A DNA stretch of 64,000 bases from Catenulispora sp. GP43 (GCF_041260665.1 NZ_JBGCCT010000002.1:558001-622000); one strand, 5' to 3'. Counted from the stretch's first letter, positions 29,443-37,640 are shown. Notes: a model not told the origin generated them from the letters alone. Numbers and translations are program-made.

Positions 29443-31488
29443 TCAGCTGGTGCACACTCCACCGTCGGTCCACACCCCCTGCGAGTTGCTCCCGGGGATG
29501 TCGCCCTGGGTCCACCACTTGGCGGTCCACTTGTGCGCCGGCGACCCGTACTGGACCACCGCCCCGCCGCTGTAGGCGTTGGTGGAGCTCCACACCGGCA
29601 GGGTGCAGCTGCCCGGAGGCGGCGGGGGCGGAGTGCTGGTGCCACCGCTGCAGGCGCCGTTGTCCGTCCACACCCCCTGCGAGTTGTTGCCGGGGATGTC
29701 GCCCTGGGTCCACCACTTGGCGGTCCAGGTGTGGCCGTTGTACGAGACCACCGCGCCGCCGCTGTAGGCGGTCGAGGCGCTCCACGCCGGGGCGCCGCAG
29801 ACTCCGCCCGGTGCCGAGGACGACGAGGACGAGCTCGGCGAGGTCGGCGTGGTCGGCGTGGTGGGCGGCGTCGAGGACGGCGTCGTCGGGGTGGTGGGCG
29901 GGGTGGTCGGGGACGACGAGCTGGACGAGCCCGAGGTCGGCGGGCCGGTCGGGCAGGAGGCCGCCGAGCCGTTCACGTCGTTCACCGCGTCGTTGAACAG
30001 CGTGTTGGCGCTGTCCAGGTCGTACATCGAGAACATCATCATGCCGCCGAGGCCGTTGCAGTGCAGGTAGTCGGCCTTGGCCTGGATCGACTGCGCGTCC
30101 TCGCCGGACCAGAAGTTGGTTCCGTCGTAGAAGTACGCGGCCTCGGCCACCGGGTCCCAGTAGGTGTCAGCGGGGTTGTTCACGATCCCGTTGAGTTCCT
30201 TGTACATCTGGATGCCCGGCACGTTCCCGGAGTCCGCGGCTCCCGCCGCGGGGGCCGTGGCCGGCTGGAACAAGCCGTGGGCCGATCCGGCGGTCACCCC
30301 CGTCCAGCCCCGGTAGTAGAACGGGACTCCGACGGTGAGCTTGCTCGCTGGGAACCCTCCTGGGATCCCGTAGGCGGGATCACCGACCGTGTACGCCTTG
30401 ACCGCCTCGTCGAGGTTGTACTTGGCGTTGCCCGGCGCGATCGGGTTCATCGGGTCGTTCGGGTCGCTGTAGATCGGCGACTGGTGGTTCGTCGGCCCGG
30501 TCGCGTCCCAACCGCCGTGCATGTCGTACGTCATCGCGTCGCCGAACGTCAGGATGTTCCCGATGTTCTGCGTCTCGATGCCGGCCGCGATCTTCTCCTG
30601 GCCCGAGGGCAGAGCTGCGGACAGTGCGTAGGTCTTTCCGTCAGCTGACCCCTGAGCGTTCAGCTCGGTCCGGAATTCCTGCAGCAGTGCCGTGTAGTTC
30701 GCCTTGTCGGCCGGGGACTCGTGGTTGCCCAGGTGCCCGGCGGACGAGGCCGGGTACTCCCAGTCGATGTCGAAGCCGTCGAAGATGCCGGCCGCGGTCC
30801 CCGTGCCGCCGTAGCCGCCGGAGGCCGGGATGTTGCCCTTGATGAACATGTCGATGCAGCTGGACACGAACTTCTGCCGCGAGGCCTGGGTGGCGGCCAC
30901 GTCGGAGAAGTACTTGGAGTACGTCCATCCGCCGATCGACAGCAGAACCTTGAGGTTCGGGTTCTTCTTCTTCAGCTCCTGCAGCTGGTGGAAGTTGCCG
31001 GCGATGGGCTGGTTGTAGACGTCAGAGGTCCCGTCGACGCTGATCGTGGAGTCGTAGGACTTCTGGTAGTCGGCGAACTGGTCCTCGGCGCCGTCACCGG
31101 CGTTCGGGTCGTTCTCGCCGGCCGGGTCGGGGTCGGTGGCCTTGGTGGTCTCGAAACAGGTGAGGTTGGTCGGGTCGATGTTCTCGAAGTCGTAGATCAG
31201 GTAGTTCAGCTTGCCGGCCGCACCACTCTGGTCGACGTTCTTCAGGTAGTAAGCGTTCTGATAGATGGACCACTGGTCGAAGTAGGCCACCTTCAGACCG
31301 CCGGAGGTCGCAGCGGCCCCCGTGGTGTTCGTCTGCTGTGTCGCGGCGTGGGTTGTGGGACTCGCGCCGATGGCCGCGGTGGCACCCGCGACGATGACCG
31401 CGGAGGCGAGCACCGCGGTCAGGGCTGATCTGTGTTTGTTGCTTACAGATCTGTGTTTGTTGCTTACAGAGCTTCGTGACGCTCTCAT
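29443..31488 (-). CDS. Secreted GH18 chitinase with two CBM5/12 chitin-binding modules
   Basis: 681-residue secreted enzyme that cleaves chitin. A signal peptide occupies about residues 1-48; its n-region is lengthened by a duplicated VSNKHRS. The GH18 barrel covers about 64-500, with SIGGW and the intact catalytic motif DGFDIDWE (Asp240, Asp242, acid Glu244) and MTYDMHGGWD. A Ser/Thr/Pro linker (about 505-560) leads to two CBM5/12 modules, each with the AWSASTAYSGGAVVSYNGHTWTAKWWTQGDIPG-type sequence, joined by a TPPPPPPG linker. AGGAG lies 12 nt before the ATG at 31488. Divergent from a second GH18 gene, with DasR-like sites between them. Confidence 0.94.
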   Translation of the reverse strand: MRASRSSVSNKHRSVSNKHRSALTAVLASAVIVAGATAAIGASPTTHAATQQTNTTGAAATSGGLKVAYFDQWSIYQNAYYLKNVDQSGAAGKLNYLIYDFENIDPTNLTCFETTKATDPDPAGENDPNAGDGAEDQFADYQKSYDSTISVDGTSDVYNQPIAGNFHQLQELKKKNPNLKVLLSIGGWTYSKYFSDVAATQASRQKFVSSCIDMFIKGNIPASGGYGGTGTAAGIFDGFDIDWEYPASSAGHLGNHESPADKANYTALLQEFRTELNAQGSADGKTYALSAALPSGQEKIAAGIETQNIGNILTFGDAMTYDMHGGWDATGPTNHQSPIYSDPNDPMNPIAPGNAKYNLDEAVKAYTVGDPAYGIPGGFPASKLTVGVPFYYRGWTGVTAGSAHGLFQPATAPAAGAADSGNVPGIQMYKELNGIVNNPADTYWDPVAEAAYFYDGTNFWSGEDAQSIQAKADYLHCNGLGGMMMFSMYDLDSANTLFNDAVNDVNGSAASCPTGPPTSGSSSSSSPTTPPTTPTTPSSTPPTTPTTPTSPSSSSSSSAPGGVCGAPAWSASTAYSGGAVVSYNGHTWTAKWWTQGDIPGNNSQGVWTDNGACSGGTSTPPPPPPGSCTLPVWSSTNAYSGGAVVQYGSPAHKWTAKWWTQGDIPGSNSQGVWTDGGVCTS
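31427..31468 (-). repeat. 21-bp tandem duplication in the chitinase signal peptide
   Basis: Two perfect in-frame copies of a 21-bp unit (31427-31447 and 31448-31468) encode SVSNKHR twice in the signal peptide n-region. The unit is AT-richer than its surroundings. Confidence 0.9.
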
Positions 31489-31629
31489 TCGTTACGCACG
31501 CTCCTGTGGCGGGAGGGAAACCGTTCGGAAAGAAACTGCGCATGGAGCTGATCCGGAGAGCGGCGCCGCAATAAACGGATCGGGTCGTAGGGAAGAAGTA
31601 CCGCCGTCCAAGGGGACTGTCAAGGGTGA

Positions 31630-31668
31630 GGTCTAGACCAAGGTCTAGACCTACTGGCGTAGACCATG
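31630..31668. promoter_or_regulatory. Three DasR-like (dre) sites between the chitinase genes
   Basis: GGTCTAGACC occurs at 31630-31639 and 31642-31651, and ACTGGCGTAGACCATG at 31653-31668. The known dre consensus for the GntR-family regulator DasR is close to ACTGGTCTAGACCACT. Centres are 12 and 14 bp apart. They occupy the middle of the 307-bp gap between the divergent GH18 genes and lie 140-180 bp upstream of the 29443-31488 gene. DasR responds to glucosamine-6-phosphate, linking both genes to N-acetylglucosamine metabolism. Confidence 0.75.
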
Positions 31669-31758
31669 GTCATCCCGGTGCAGGTCAGCGAATAGCAAAG
31701 AAGCCGTTACGAGGACTTGACCGCGGGGTCGGCGGCGAGGAGCATGGCGCTCGCCATC

Positions 31759-31773
31759 GCTGGTCTAGACATC
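31759..31773. promoter_or_regulatory. Fourth DasR-like site, next to the second GH18 gene
   Basis: CTGGTCTAGACATC-type site whose TGGTCTAGAC is identical to the dre core; only the last half-site positions differ. It ends 23 bp before the ATG at 31796, where a bound repressor would block transcription start. Confidence 0.65.
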
Positions 31774-31795
31774 TGAGCATCGTTCGAGGAGCATC

Positions 31796-33151
31796 ATGAG
31801 CCGCCCCTCCCAGCACCACCGGCACCGCCGCGTCGCCTTAGCCGCGACCGCGGTCCTGAGCCTGGCGATCGTCCCGGTCGCCGCCGCCTCGCCCGCCCTG
31901 GCCAACCCCGGCGCCACCGCCACGGCGGCGTCTTTGGGCAACAGCAACGGAAAAGTCTCGGTCGGCTACTTCACCCAGTGGGGGATCTACTCAGGGTTCT
32001 ACGAGAAGAACCTGATCACCTCCGGCGCGGTGAACAAGCTCACTGAGATCGACTACGCGTTCTCCAACATCGCCCCGGACGGCACCTGCGCCAGCGCCGA
32101 CTCCTGGGCGGACTGGCAGAAGCCGGTGGACGCCGCGGACGCGGTCAACGGCACCGCCGACACCGGCGCGCAGGCCATCGCCGGGAACTTCAACCAGCTG
32201 CGCGAACTGAAGCAGGCCTACCCGAAGCTGAAGATCGTGATGTCGATCGGCGGCTGGTCGGAGTCCACCAACTTCTCCGCCGCCGCGGCCACCCCGGCCT
32301 CCCGGGCGAAGTTCGCGCAGTCCTGCATCGACATGTACATCAAGGGCAACCTGCCCGGCGCCGCACCAGGAGCGGCCGCCGGGATCTTCGACGGCCTGGC
32401 CATCGACTGGGAGTACCCGGACGAAGTCGGCAACGGCAACCCGCACGGACCGCAGGACACGCACAACTTCACGCTGCTGTTGCAGGAACTGCGCAGCCAG
32501 CTGAACGCTCAGGGTTCAGCTGACCGCAAGCACTACCTGCTCACCGCCGACACCCCGTCCGGCCCGGAGAAGGTCTCGCACATCGAGGTCGGCCCGGTGT
32601 CCCGGATCGTGGACTGGATGAACGTGATGACGTTCGACTTCAACGGCCCCTGGGAGACCACCGGTCCGACGGAGTCCCAGTCCAACCTCTTCCCCTCGCC
32701 GTTCGACCCGGCCCCGCGCCCCACCCCGGGCAACCCGTACCCGGACAACGGCGAGATCTCGACGGCGGAGGTCGTCGCGAACTACCTCCGGCAGGGCGCC
32801 AGCCCGAACAAGATCGCCATCTCGATCCCGTTCTACGCGCACGGCTGGACCGGCGTGGCCCCGGGACCGAAGGGCGACGGCGAGTTCCAGCCGGCCACCG
32901 GCGTGGCGGCGGACGTCGTCTACAACCAGATCGCGGCGCAGCCCGGAACGGTCCACCACGACCCGTTCTCCGGCGCCGCCTACAAGTACGACCCGGTGAG
33001 CAAGACCTTCTGGACGTTCGACGACCCGCAGAGCATCGCCGAGAAGGTCTGGTTCATCAAGGCCCTGGGACTGCGCGGCGACATGACCTGGTCGCTGGAC
33101 GGCGACACCGCCGACGGCCAGCTGGTGAACGCCTTCGGCCTGGCCGAGTGA
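31796..33151 (+). CDS. Secreted GH18 family protein lacking one catalytic Asp
   Basis: 451-residue secreted protein. The signal peptide is about 1-37 (Arg/His-rich n-region, cut after ALA). The rest is a single GH18 domain (about 52-448) similar to the neighbouring chitinase, with SIGGWSESTNF and FYAHGWTG. The catalytic stretch reads DGLAIDWEYP: Asp199, Asp204 and acid Glu206 are kept, but Ala202 replaces the first Asp of DxDxE. MTYD is MTFD. There is no chitin-binding module. The missing Asp normally relays protons and positions the substrate, so activity may be weak or altered; it may be a binding protein. GAGGAG stands 4 nt before the ATG. Confidence 0.92.
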   Translation: MSRPSQHHRHRRVALAATAVLSLAIVPVAAASPALANPGATATAASLGNSNGKVSVGYFTQWGIYSGFYEKNLITSGAVNKLTEIDYAFSNIAPDGTCASADSWADWQKPVDAADAVNGTADTGAQAIAGNFNQLRELKQAYPKLKIVMSIGGWSESTNFSAAAATPASRAKFAQSCIDMYIKGNLPGAAPGAAAGIFDGLAIDWEYPDEVGNGNPHGPQDTHNFTLLLQELRSQLNAQGSADRKHYLLTADTPSGPEKVSHIEVGPVSRIVDWMNVMTFDFNGPWETTGPTESQSNLFPSPFDPAPRPTPGNPYPDNGEISTAEVVANYLRQGASPNKIAISIPFYAHGWTGVAPGPKGDGEFQPATGVAADVVYNQIAAQPGTVHHDPFSGAAYKYDPVSKTFWTFDDPQSIAEKVWFIKALGLRGDMTWSLDGDTADGQLVNAFGLAE

Positions 33152-33254
33152 GGCACATCACACACTCGCCGGCGTGATCGGCGGGAACGTATAGCCCGGG
33201 TGGCTCCTCTTCAGCTCGACAGCATCCACCGCAGTCGAACCGGAGGAGCCACCC

Positions 33255-34160
33255 GTGACTGTTCTCCCAATGCCCGCCGTCGACGAGGCCACGCATCGCG
33301 TCACGCATCGCTACGTGACCGCGCGCGGCGTCCGATTCCACATCGCCGAAGCAGGGCCCGCGGACGGCCCGCCCGTGGTGCTGCTGCACGGCTTCCCGCA
33401 GCACTGGCACCTCTGGCGGCACATCCTGCCCGAGCTCGCCGCCACCCACCGCGTCCTGGCGCTGGACCTGCGCGGATGCGGCTGGTCGGAGGCCCCGGAG
33501 CACGGCTACAGCACCGGCAGCCTGGCCGAGGACGTGATCGCCGTCCTGGACGCGCTCGGCATCGGCACTGGCGCTGGCACCGAACAGGCGGCGATCGTCG
33601 GTCACGACTGGGGCGGCTGGGTCGGCTTCGTCGCGGCCCTGAAGCACCCGCACCGTGTCAGGGCCCTGGTGTCGGTGAACATGACGCACCTGTGGCCGGT
33701 GCACCGCCGGGTGCTGCCGAACCTGTGGCGCATGTGGCACACGGCGTTCATCGAACACCCGCCGCTGGGCCGGCTGGTGCTGCGGCACACCGGTTTCGCA
33801 GCCTTCTTGCTGCGCCATTGGTCGGCCGATCCGACCTTGTGGGAGCGCGAGGACCTGCGGGTCTACACCGACCTGCTGCGCGAACCGGGGCGGGCGCGGG
33901 CCGTGGAGCAGGTGAACGCGGCCTACGTCTGGCGCGAGATCTTCGGGCACCCGCTGGGCCGGTACCGCAAGGCGCGGCTGAGCGTGCCGACGCTGATCAT
34001 CGGCGGGGAGCGCGATGTGGTGATCCCGCCGGCGGTGCTGGAAGGCGGGGAGCGGCACGCCGACGAGCTGTCGGTCGTGGTGCTGCCCGGCGGCGGACAT
34101 CTGCTGCCCGAGGAACAGCCGGGGGCGGTGGCGGAGCAACTGCTGCGTTTCCTCGGCTGA
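33255..34160 (+). CDS. Alpha/beta hydrolase, epoxide-hydrolase-like
   Basis: 301-residue cytoplasmic enzyme. HGFPQHWHLWRHILPELA (about 45-62) supplies the oxyanion HGFPxxWxxW motif. The nucleophile elbow is GHDWGGW (Asp about 117), as in epoxide hydrolases and haloalkane dehalogenases. The acid in GGERDVVIP and the catalytic His in PGGGHLLPEEQP complete the triad. An alpha-helical cap lies between about 135 and 235. The product would be a diol from an epoxide, though dehalogenase or other activity cannot be excluded. GTG at 33255 has GGAGGAG upstream. It stands alone. Confidence 0.87.
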   Translation: MTVLPMPAVDEATHRVTHRYVTARGVRFHIAEAGPADGPPVVLLHGFPQHWHLWRHILPELAATHRVLALDLRGCGWSEAPEHGYSTGSLAEDVIAVLDALGIGTGAGTEQAAIVGHDWGGWVGFVAALKHPHRVRALVSVNMTHLWPVHRRVLPNLWRMWHTAFIEHPPLGRLVLRHTGFAAFLLRHWSADPTLWEREDLRVYTDLLREPGRARAVEQVNAAYVWREIFGHPLGRYRKARLSVPTLIIGGERDVVIPPAVLEGGERHADELSVVVLPGGGHLLPEEQPGAVAEQLLRFLG

Positions 34161-34215
34161 TTTGCTGGGCTTTCTCGGCCTGGCCCTGCGGCCGCCGGCA
34201 AGGCGGAGGGTTGTC

Positions 34216-34240
34216 AGGGCCGTGCCGGGGGCGCGGCCCT
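34216..34240. terminator. Hairpin between convergent hydrolase and PPOX genes
   Basis: AGGGCCG (34216-34222) pairs with CGGCCCT (34234-34240) around a G-rich loop, immediately at the PPOX stop codon. No U-run. It probably ends transcription from both sides. Confidence 0.45.
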
Positions 34241-34740
34241 CAGGCCCCCTCCCGCTCCGCCCGCGCCCGCACCAGTTCCTCGACCGCGCTCGGCAGCGTG
34301 GTCTCGAAGTCGATCAGCTTCGCCCAGGTCGGCGTGATGACGATGCGCACCATCCCCTCGTGGTACAGCGAGCGGACCTCCGCCTCCCACTCGACGCGCT
34401 GCTCGGCCGTCATGCCGTACGTGCCGTTCATCTGCAGGAACTCCTCGGGGATGCCGTCGACCTCGTCGAGCTCGGCGCGGCCGCGGACCAGCAGGATCTT
34501 CGGCGGGTGCACCTCGGTGTCGATGGTCAGGGCGACCTGCGGGTTCCGGCGCAGGGAGGGCAGTTTCGGGGCGTTCTTGGAGGTGCACAGGATGATCTGC
34601 GAGCCGGTCCAGGTGAAGGCGATCGGGATGCTGCGCGGGGTCCCGTCCCCGGCGACGTAGGCCAGGCGGGTGATGTCCCGGGCCAGCAGCTCCTGGCTGG
34701 TCGGGCGGTTCAGGATCTCGGTGATCTGGTGCTGGTCCAT
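34240..34740 (-). CDS. PPOX-class (pyridoxamine 5'-phosphate oxidase fold) protein
   Basis: 166-residue split-barrel flavin-binding protein. RLAYVAGDGTPRSIPIAFTWTGSQIILCTSKNAPKLPSLRRNPQVALTID (about 25-75) is the typical core, with the ligand-binding TSKNAPKLPSLRRNP. The C-terminal part (RIVITPTWAKLIDFETTLP) matches family members that bind FMN or F420. In actinobacteria many such proteins are F420-dependent reductases or haem-binding proteins; no choice is possible here. GGAG lies about 8 nt before the ATG at 34740. Single gene. Confidence 0.83.
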   Translation of the reverse strand: MDQHQITEILNRPTSQELLARDITRLAYVAGDGTPRSIPIAFTWTGSQIILCTSKNAPKLPSLRRNPQVALTIDTEVHPPKILLVRGRAELDEVDGIPEEFLQMNGTYGMTAEQRVEWEAEVRSLYHEGMVRIVITPTWAKLIDFETTLPSAVEELVRARAEREGA

Positions 34741-34887
34741 GGTTCTCGCTCCTGTGTGTAGGTCCGTTCTCACCCCTGGGACGGAGCCGGCCGGGCGTTC
34801 TCGACAGCTTCCGCTCCCCCGATTGAGGGAGTTTCTCGGCGGCGGCCTTCCCTCCGCCGGGCGATCCGCCGGATGATCTCCGCCTCC

Positions 34888-34893
34888 TATCGT
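34888..34893 (+). promoter_or_regulatory. -10 element of the 34900 gene
   Basis: TATCGT, 6 nt before the ATG at 34900; predicts a leaderless transcript. Confidence 0.5.
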
Positions 34894-34899
34894 GGGGCC

Positions 34900-36432
34900 A
34901 TGATCCATTGCAAAGCCCTGCGTTCGGTGTTCATCGGCGTGTCGTGTCTGGCGCTGATCGGTGTGGAGGGGCCCAGCGCGGCGGCGGCACCGGTCGATCC
35001 GTACGGCACGCTCGGCGCCCAGCACCTGGACTGGCAGGTGTGCGACTGGTACGCGCACCCGGCGCCCGGCGGCCCGGACTGGAGCCAGTACCCGGTGACC
35101 TACTGCGCCGACATCACCGTCCCGATGGACTGGTACGACCCGTCGAAGGGCACGATCAGCGTGCGCGTCACCAGAGTGCCCGGCAACGACGGCTCGGCCC
35201 GGCGCGGCATCCTGATGGTCGACCCCGGCGGCCCCGGCAGCGACGGATCCACCCTGGCGACGAAGACCGCGAAGTCCGAACCGGCCCTGCTGTCCGCCTA
35301 CGACATCATCGGCTTCGCGCCGCGCGGCGTCGCCCCGTCCACCACCCTGGACTGCGGCATCGACTGGTCGAAGTACACCCCGGTCGCCGACGAGCGCGAC
35401 CGCTCCCCCGCCACCACCGCGCTGCAACTCGCCGACGCGCGCCTGGTCGGTCAGAGCTGCGGCGCGGCGCCGCTGGCCCCGTACATCACCACCGACCAGA
35501 CCATCCGTGACATGGACCTCATCCGGGCGCTGCTCGGCGAGCCGAAGGTCGACTACCTCGGGTTCTCGTACGGCACCTGGCTCGGCGCCTGGTACGCCGC
35601 GACGTTCCCGGCCCGCACCGACCGCTTCGCCCTGGACTCGAACATGGACTGGCGCGCCACCATCGAGGACGACTACGTCGACGCCTGGGCCCGCGGCTTC
35701 GACCGCCGCTTCGAGGTGCAGTTCCTGCCCTGGCTGGCCCGCCACGACGACCTCTACGGCTTCGGCGCCACCGCGGAGCAGGCGCAGGCCTCCTACGACG
35801 CGCTGCGCGCCGCGGTGGCGGCCCAGGGCCGCGGCAGCTCGCTGGACCTGTCGCAGGCGCAGGCGCTGTACAACGCGGACGGCTGGCCGCAATGGGCCGG
35901 GGTTCTCAAGGCCCTGCGAGCAGGCCCGACTCAGGCCACGACATTGCTGCCGGAGGTGCGGGTCCCGACCGGCAAGGCGAACAGCGGCGCGTACTGGGCC
36001 GTGACGTGCGCGGACACGCCGTGGTCGCACGATCCCGGGTACTGGGTGGCCGAGGGCGACCGGCTCGGTGCGGCGTATCCGCTGGTGGGTGCGGAGTCCA
36101 CCGAGGAGCCGTGCGCGTTCTACCCCCACACCTCGCAGCATCCCGTGTCTCCCGGTGCGGACAACCTGCCGCGCATGCTGATGGTGCAGGACCAGTACGA
36201 CCCGGCGACCCCGATCGAGGGCGCGCTGGAGGACGCGCAGGAATCGGATCAGGCGATGGTGTTCGTGCGGGACGGCGGCAACCACATCGCCTACGACACG
36301 GGCAACGCGTGCGTGGACGCGCATGTGAACGACTACCTGCTGGACGGCGGCGCCCCGACATCAGCGGTCTGCGAAGCGATGCCCCTGCCGCTGGACGACA
36401 AGGTCTATCCCCAGCGCAAGCCCCAGCCCTAG
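34900..36432 (+). CDS. Secreted alpha/beta hydrolase, tripeptidyl-aminopeptidase-like
   Basis: 510-residue exported hydrolase with a signal peptide (about 1-32, ending AAAA). The alpha/beta domain begins ADITVPMDWYDP and GILMVDPGGPGSDG, the oxyanion region of Streptomyces Tap-type peptidases. The nucleophile elbow is GFSYGTWLG (Ser about 228). The Asp is in QDQYDPATP and the His in GGNHIAYD near the C-terminus, followed by the cysteine-containing tail typical of the family (TGNACVDAHVNDYLLDG). Members remove tripeptides or act on proline-containing peptides or esters. The start is fixed by the -10 box. It converges on the SRPBCC-like gene with overlapping stops. Confidence 0.88.
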   Translation: MIHCKALRSVFIGVSCLALIGVEGPSAAAAPVDPYGTLGAQHLDWQVCDWYAHPAPGGPDWSQYPVTYCADITVPMDWYDPSKGTISVRVTRVPGNDGSARRGILMVDPGGPGSDGSTLATKTAKSEPALLSAYDIIGFAPRGVAPSTTLDCGIDWSKYTPVADERDRSPATTALQLADARLVGQSCGAAPLAPYITTDQTIRDMDLIRALLGEPKVDYLGFSYGTWLGAWYAATFPARTDRFALDSNMDWRATIEDDYVDAWARGFDRRFEVQFLPWLARHDDLYGFGATAEQAQASYDALRAAVAAQGRGSSLDLSQAQALYNADGWPQWAGVLKALRAGPTQATTLLPEVRVPTGKANSGAYWAVTCADTPWSHDPGYWVAEGDRLGAAYPLVGAESTEEPCAFYPHTSQHPVSPGADNLPRMLMVQDQYDPATPIEGALEDAQESDQAMVFVRDGGNHIAYDTGNACVDAHVNDYLLDGGAPTSAVCEAMPLPLDDKVYPQRKPQP

Positions 36433-36911
36433 CCCTCCACGCGCCTGCGCACCTTGCCCAGGGTGCGCAGCACGGCGCGCCGGCCGAGGAGCAGCGGCAC
36501 GACCTTGCGGATACCGGCGGTGCGGACGGCGCCGCAGCCCGCGAGCAGGGTGGCGTCGCCGTCCGCGACCGCCGCGAACCCGCCGACGACGAACCGGTCC
36601 TGCATGACGCACCAGCCCTCGCGCAGCTCCACCTCGAAGCGGCCGCGGTTGCCGAGCAGGCCGGTGGCGAGCGCCGAGCCGTCGGCGGCGAGCTCGAAGC
36701 GGCGGATGAAGCCGATCAGGTCGGGGATGCTGTGGTCCAGGTCCGCGAGGTAGTGCCAGACGCGGTCGAAGGGGGCTTCGATGCGGAGCTCGCCGTAGGC
36801 GCCGGACGGGAGTGCCGAGGCCAGGACACGCATGCGGCGGACGGGGTCGAGGTCCGCGACCGGCCAGCCACTCATGCCGCTCATGCCACTCATCTCGTCC
36901 GCGCCGCTCAT
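36429..36911 (-). CDS. SRPBCC-like protein coupled to an ECF sigma factor
   Basis: 160-residue soluble protein. The part from about residue 38 (GAYGELRIEAPFDRVWHYLADLDHSIPDLIGFIRRFEL) matches the START/SRPBCC beginning, with a strand, a helix and the DxxxSIP loop. LREGWCVMQDRFVVGGFAAVADGDATLLAGC provides later strands. The C-terminus is basic. The N-terminus holds a repeated MSG motif. The ATG at 36911 overlaps the sigma stop as ATGA, so the two are co-translated. It may bind a lipid-like ligand and modulate the sigma factor, but this is inference. Its stop overlaps the facing peptidase gene by 4 nt. Confidence 0.68.
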   Translation of the reverse strand: MSGADEMSGMSGMSGWPVADLDPVRRMRVLASALPSGAYGELRIEAPFDRVWHYLADLDHSIPDLIGFIRRFELAADGSALATGLLGNRGRFEVELREGWCVMQDRFVVGGFAAVADGDATLLAGCGAVRTAGIRKVVPLLLGRRAVLRTLGKVRRRVEG

Positions 36912-37420
36912 GACGTCCACTGCTTCCGGAACGCGGCCTTGGCCCGGCTCAGCCGCGATTTCGCCGTCCCCGCCGACACCTCCAGCACCTCCGCCGCAGC
37001 CCGCTCGTCCAGACCCTCCACCTCGCGCAGCATCAGGATCGCACGGTGTTCCGGCGACAGCCGGTCCAACACGTCCCGGACGTCGACCGCCAGCTCCGGG
37101 CTGCCGGGCGCCGGGAGCTCGGCGAGCTCCGCCGGCTGTTGGCGTGCGCCGCGCTGCGCGACCCGGATCGCCTCGCGCACCGCGATGCGCCGGACCCAGC
37201 CGTACAGTGCGGCCGGCTCGCGCAGTGTCCGCAGGTTCTGGAACACCGCGATCAGCGCTTCCTGGGCGGCGTCCGGTGCGTCGGACAGGGCGATCGGCGC
37301 GCACAGGCGGCCGACGTAGGGCGTCAGCTCGTCCAGGAGGCGGCTCATCGCCAGCGCGTCGCCGCCTTGGGCGGCGCGGACCCAGCGGACGGCGGTAGGC
37401 GGGTCCGCGTCGGCGCTCAC
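36908..37420 (-). CDS. ECF RNA polymerase sigma factor
   Basis: 170-residue sigma-70 family protein. Region 2 is at about 10-75 (GGDALAMSRLLDELTPYVGRLC, then SDAPDAAQEALIAVFQNLRTLREPAALYGWVRRIAVREAIRVAQ). Region 4 is at about 105-160 (LDRLSPEHRAILMLREVEGLDERAAAEVLEVSAGTAKSRLSRAKAAFR). GTG at 37420 is chosen because TACGAT stands 7 nt upstream; an ATG at 37558 would add 46 residues that do not look like sigma sequence and would lie across the RIO kinase leader. No anti-sigma gene adjoins; the SRPBCC-like gene overlaps its stop. Confidence 0.85.
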   Translation of the reverse strand: MSADADPPTAVRWVRAAQGGDALAMSRLLDELTPYVGRLCAPIALSDAPDAAQEALIAVFQNLRTLREPAALYGWVRRIAVREAIRVAQRGARQQPAELAELPAPGSPELAVDVRDVLDRLSPEHRAILMLREVEGLDERAAAEVLEVSAGTAKSRLSRAKAAFRKQWTS

Positions 37421-37427
37421 GGGCTTG

Positions 37428-37433
37428 ATCGTA
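37428..37433 (-). promoter_or_regulatory. -10 element of the ECF sigma gene
   Basis: TACGAT on the minus strand, 7 nt before the GTG at 37420; helps to fix that start. Confidence 0.5.
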
Positions 37434-37541
37434 CCGGCGGTGCGAATAATCGCTTGCGCGCCGTCGGATGGCGTGCCAAGGTCGTGCGCATCGCCGACCA
37501 CCGGGTCGCCGATCGAGTTCTCCTGAAAGGAGGTGGGGACA

Positions 37542-37640
37542 GTGACGTCTTTCGTCATTGCCGCGCGCGCGGAATCCCGAACCTTTTACCTCCTTTCTTT
37601 CTGGAGAACACCACAGTGCCTAAGCACTCGCAGTACCTGA
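37542..37640 (+). CDS. Candidate short upstream ORF overlapping the RIO kinase start
   Basis: A 32-codon ORF starting GTG at 37542 behind AAAGGAGG (37526-37533), one of the strongest ribosome binding sites in the window, at 8 nt. The peptide begins VTSFVIAARAESRTFYLLSF and ends at a TGA inside the RIO gene, overlapping its first codons in another frame by 25 nt. Ribosomes finishing it would release next to the RIO start, which has only GGAG. It could be a leader peptide that couples or limits RIO translation. The coding nature is inferred from the binding site only. Confidence 0.4.
   Translation: MTSFVIAARAESRTFYLLSFWRTPQCLSTRST

Noticed and set aside
37421-37558. N-terminal extension of the ECF sigma factor to the ATG at 37558
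   Set aside because: The added 46 residues do not resemble sigma sequence, no binding site precedes the ATG, and a -10 box supports GTG at 37420.
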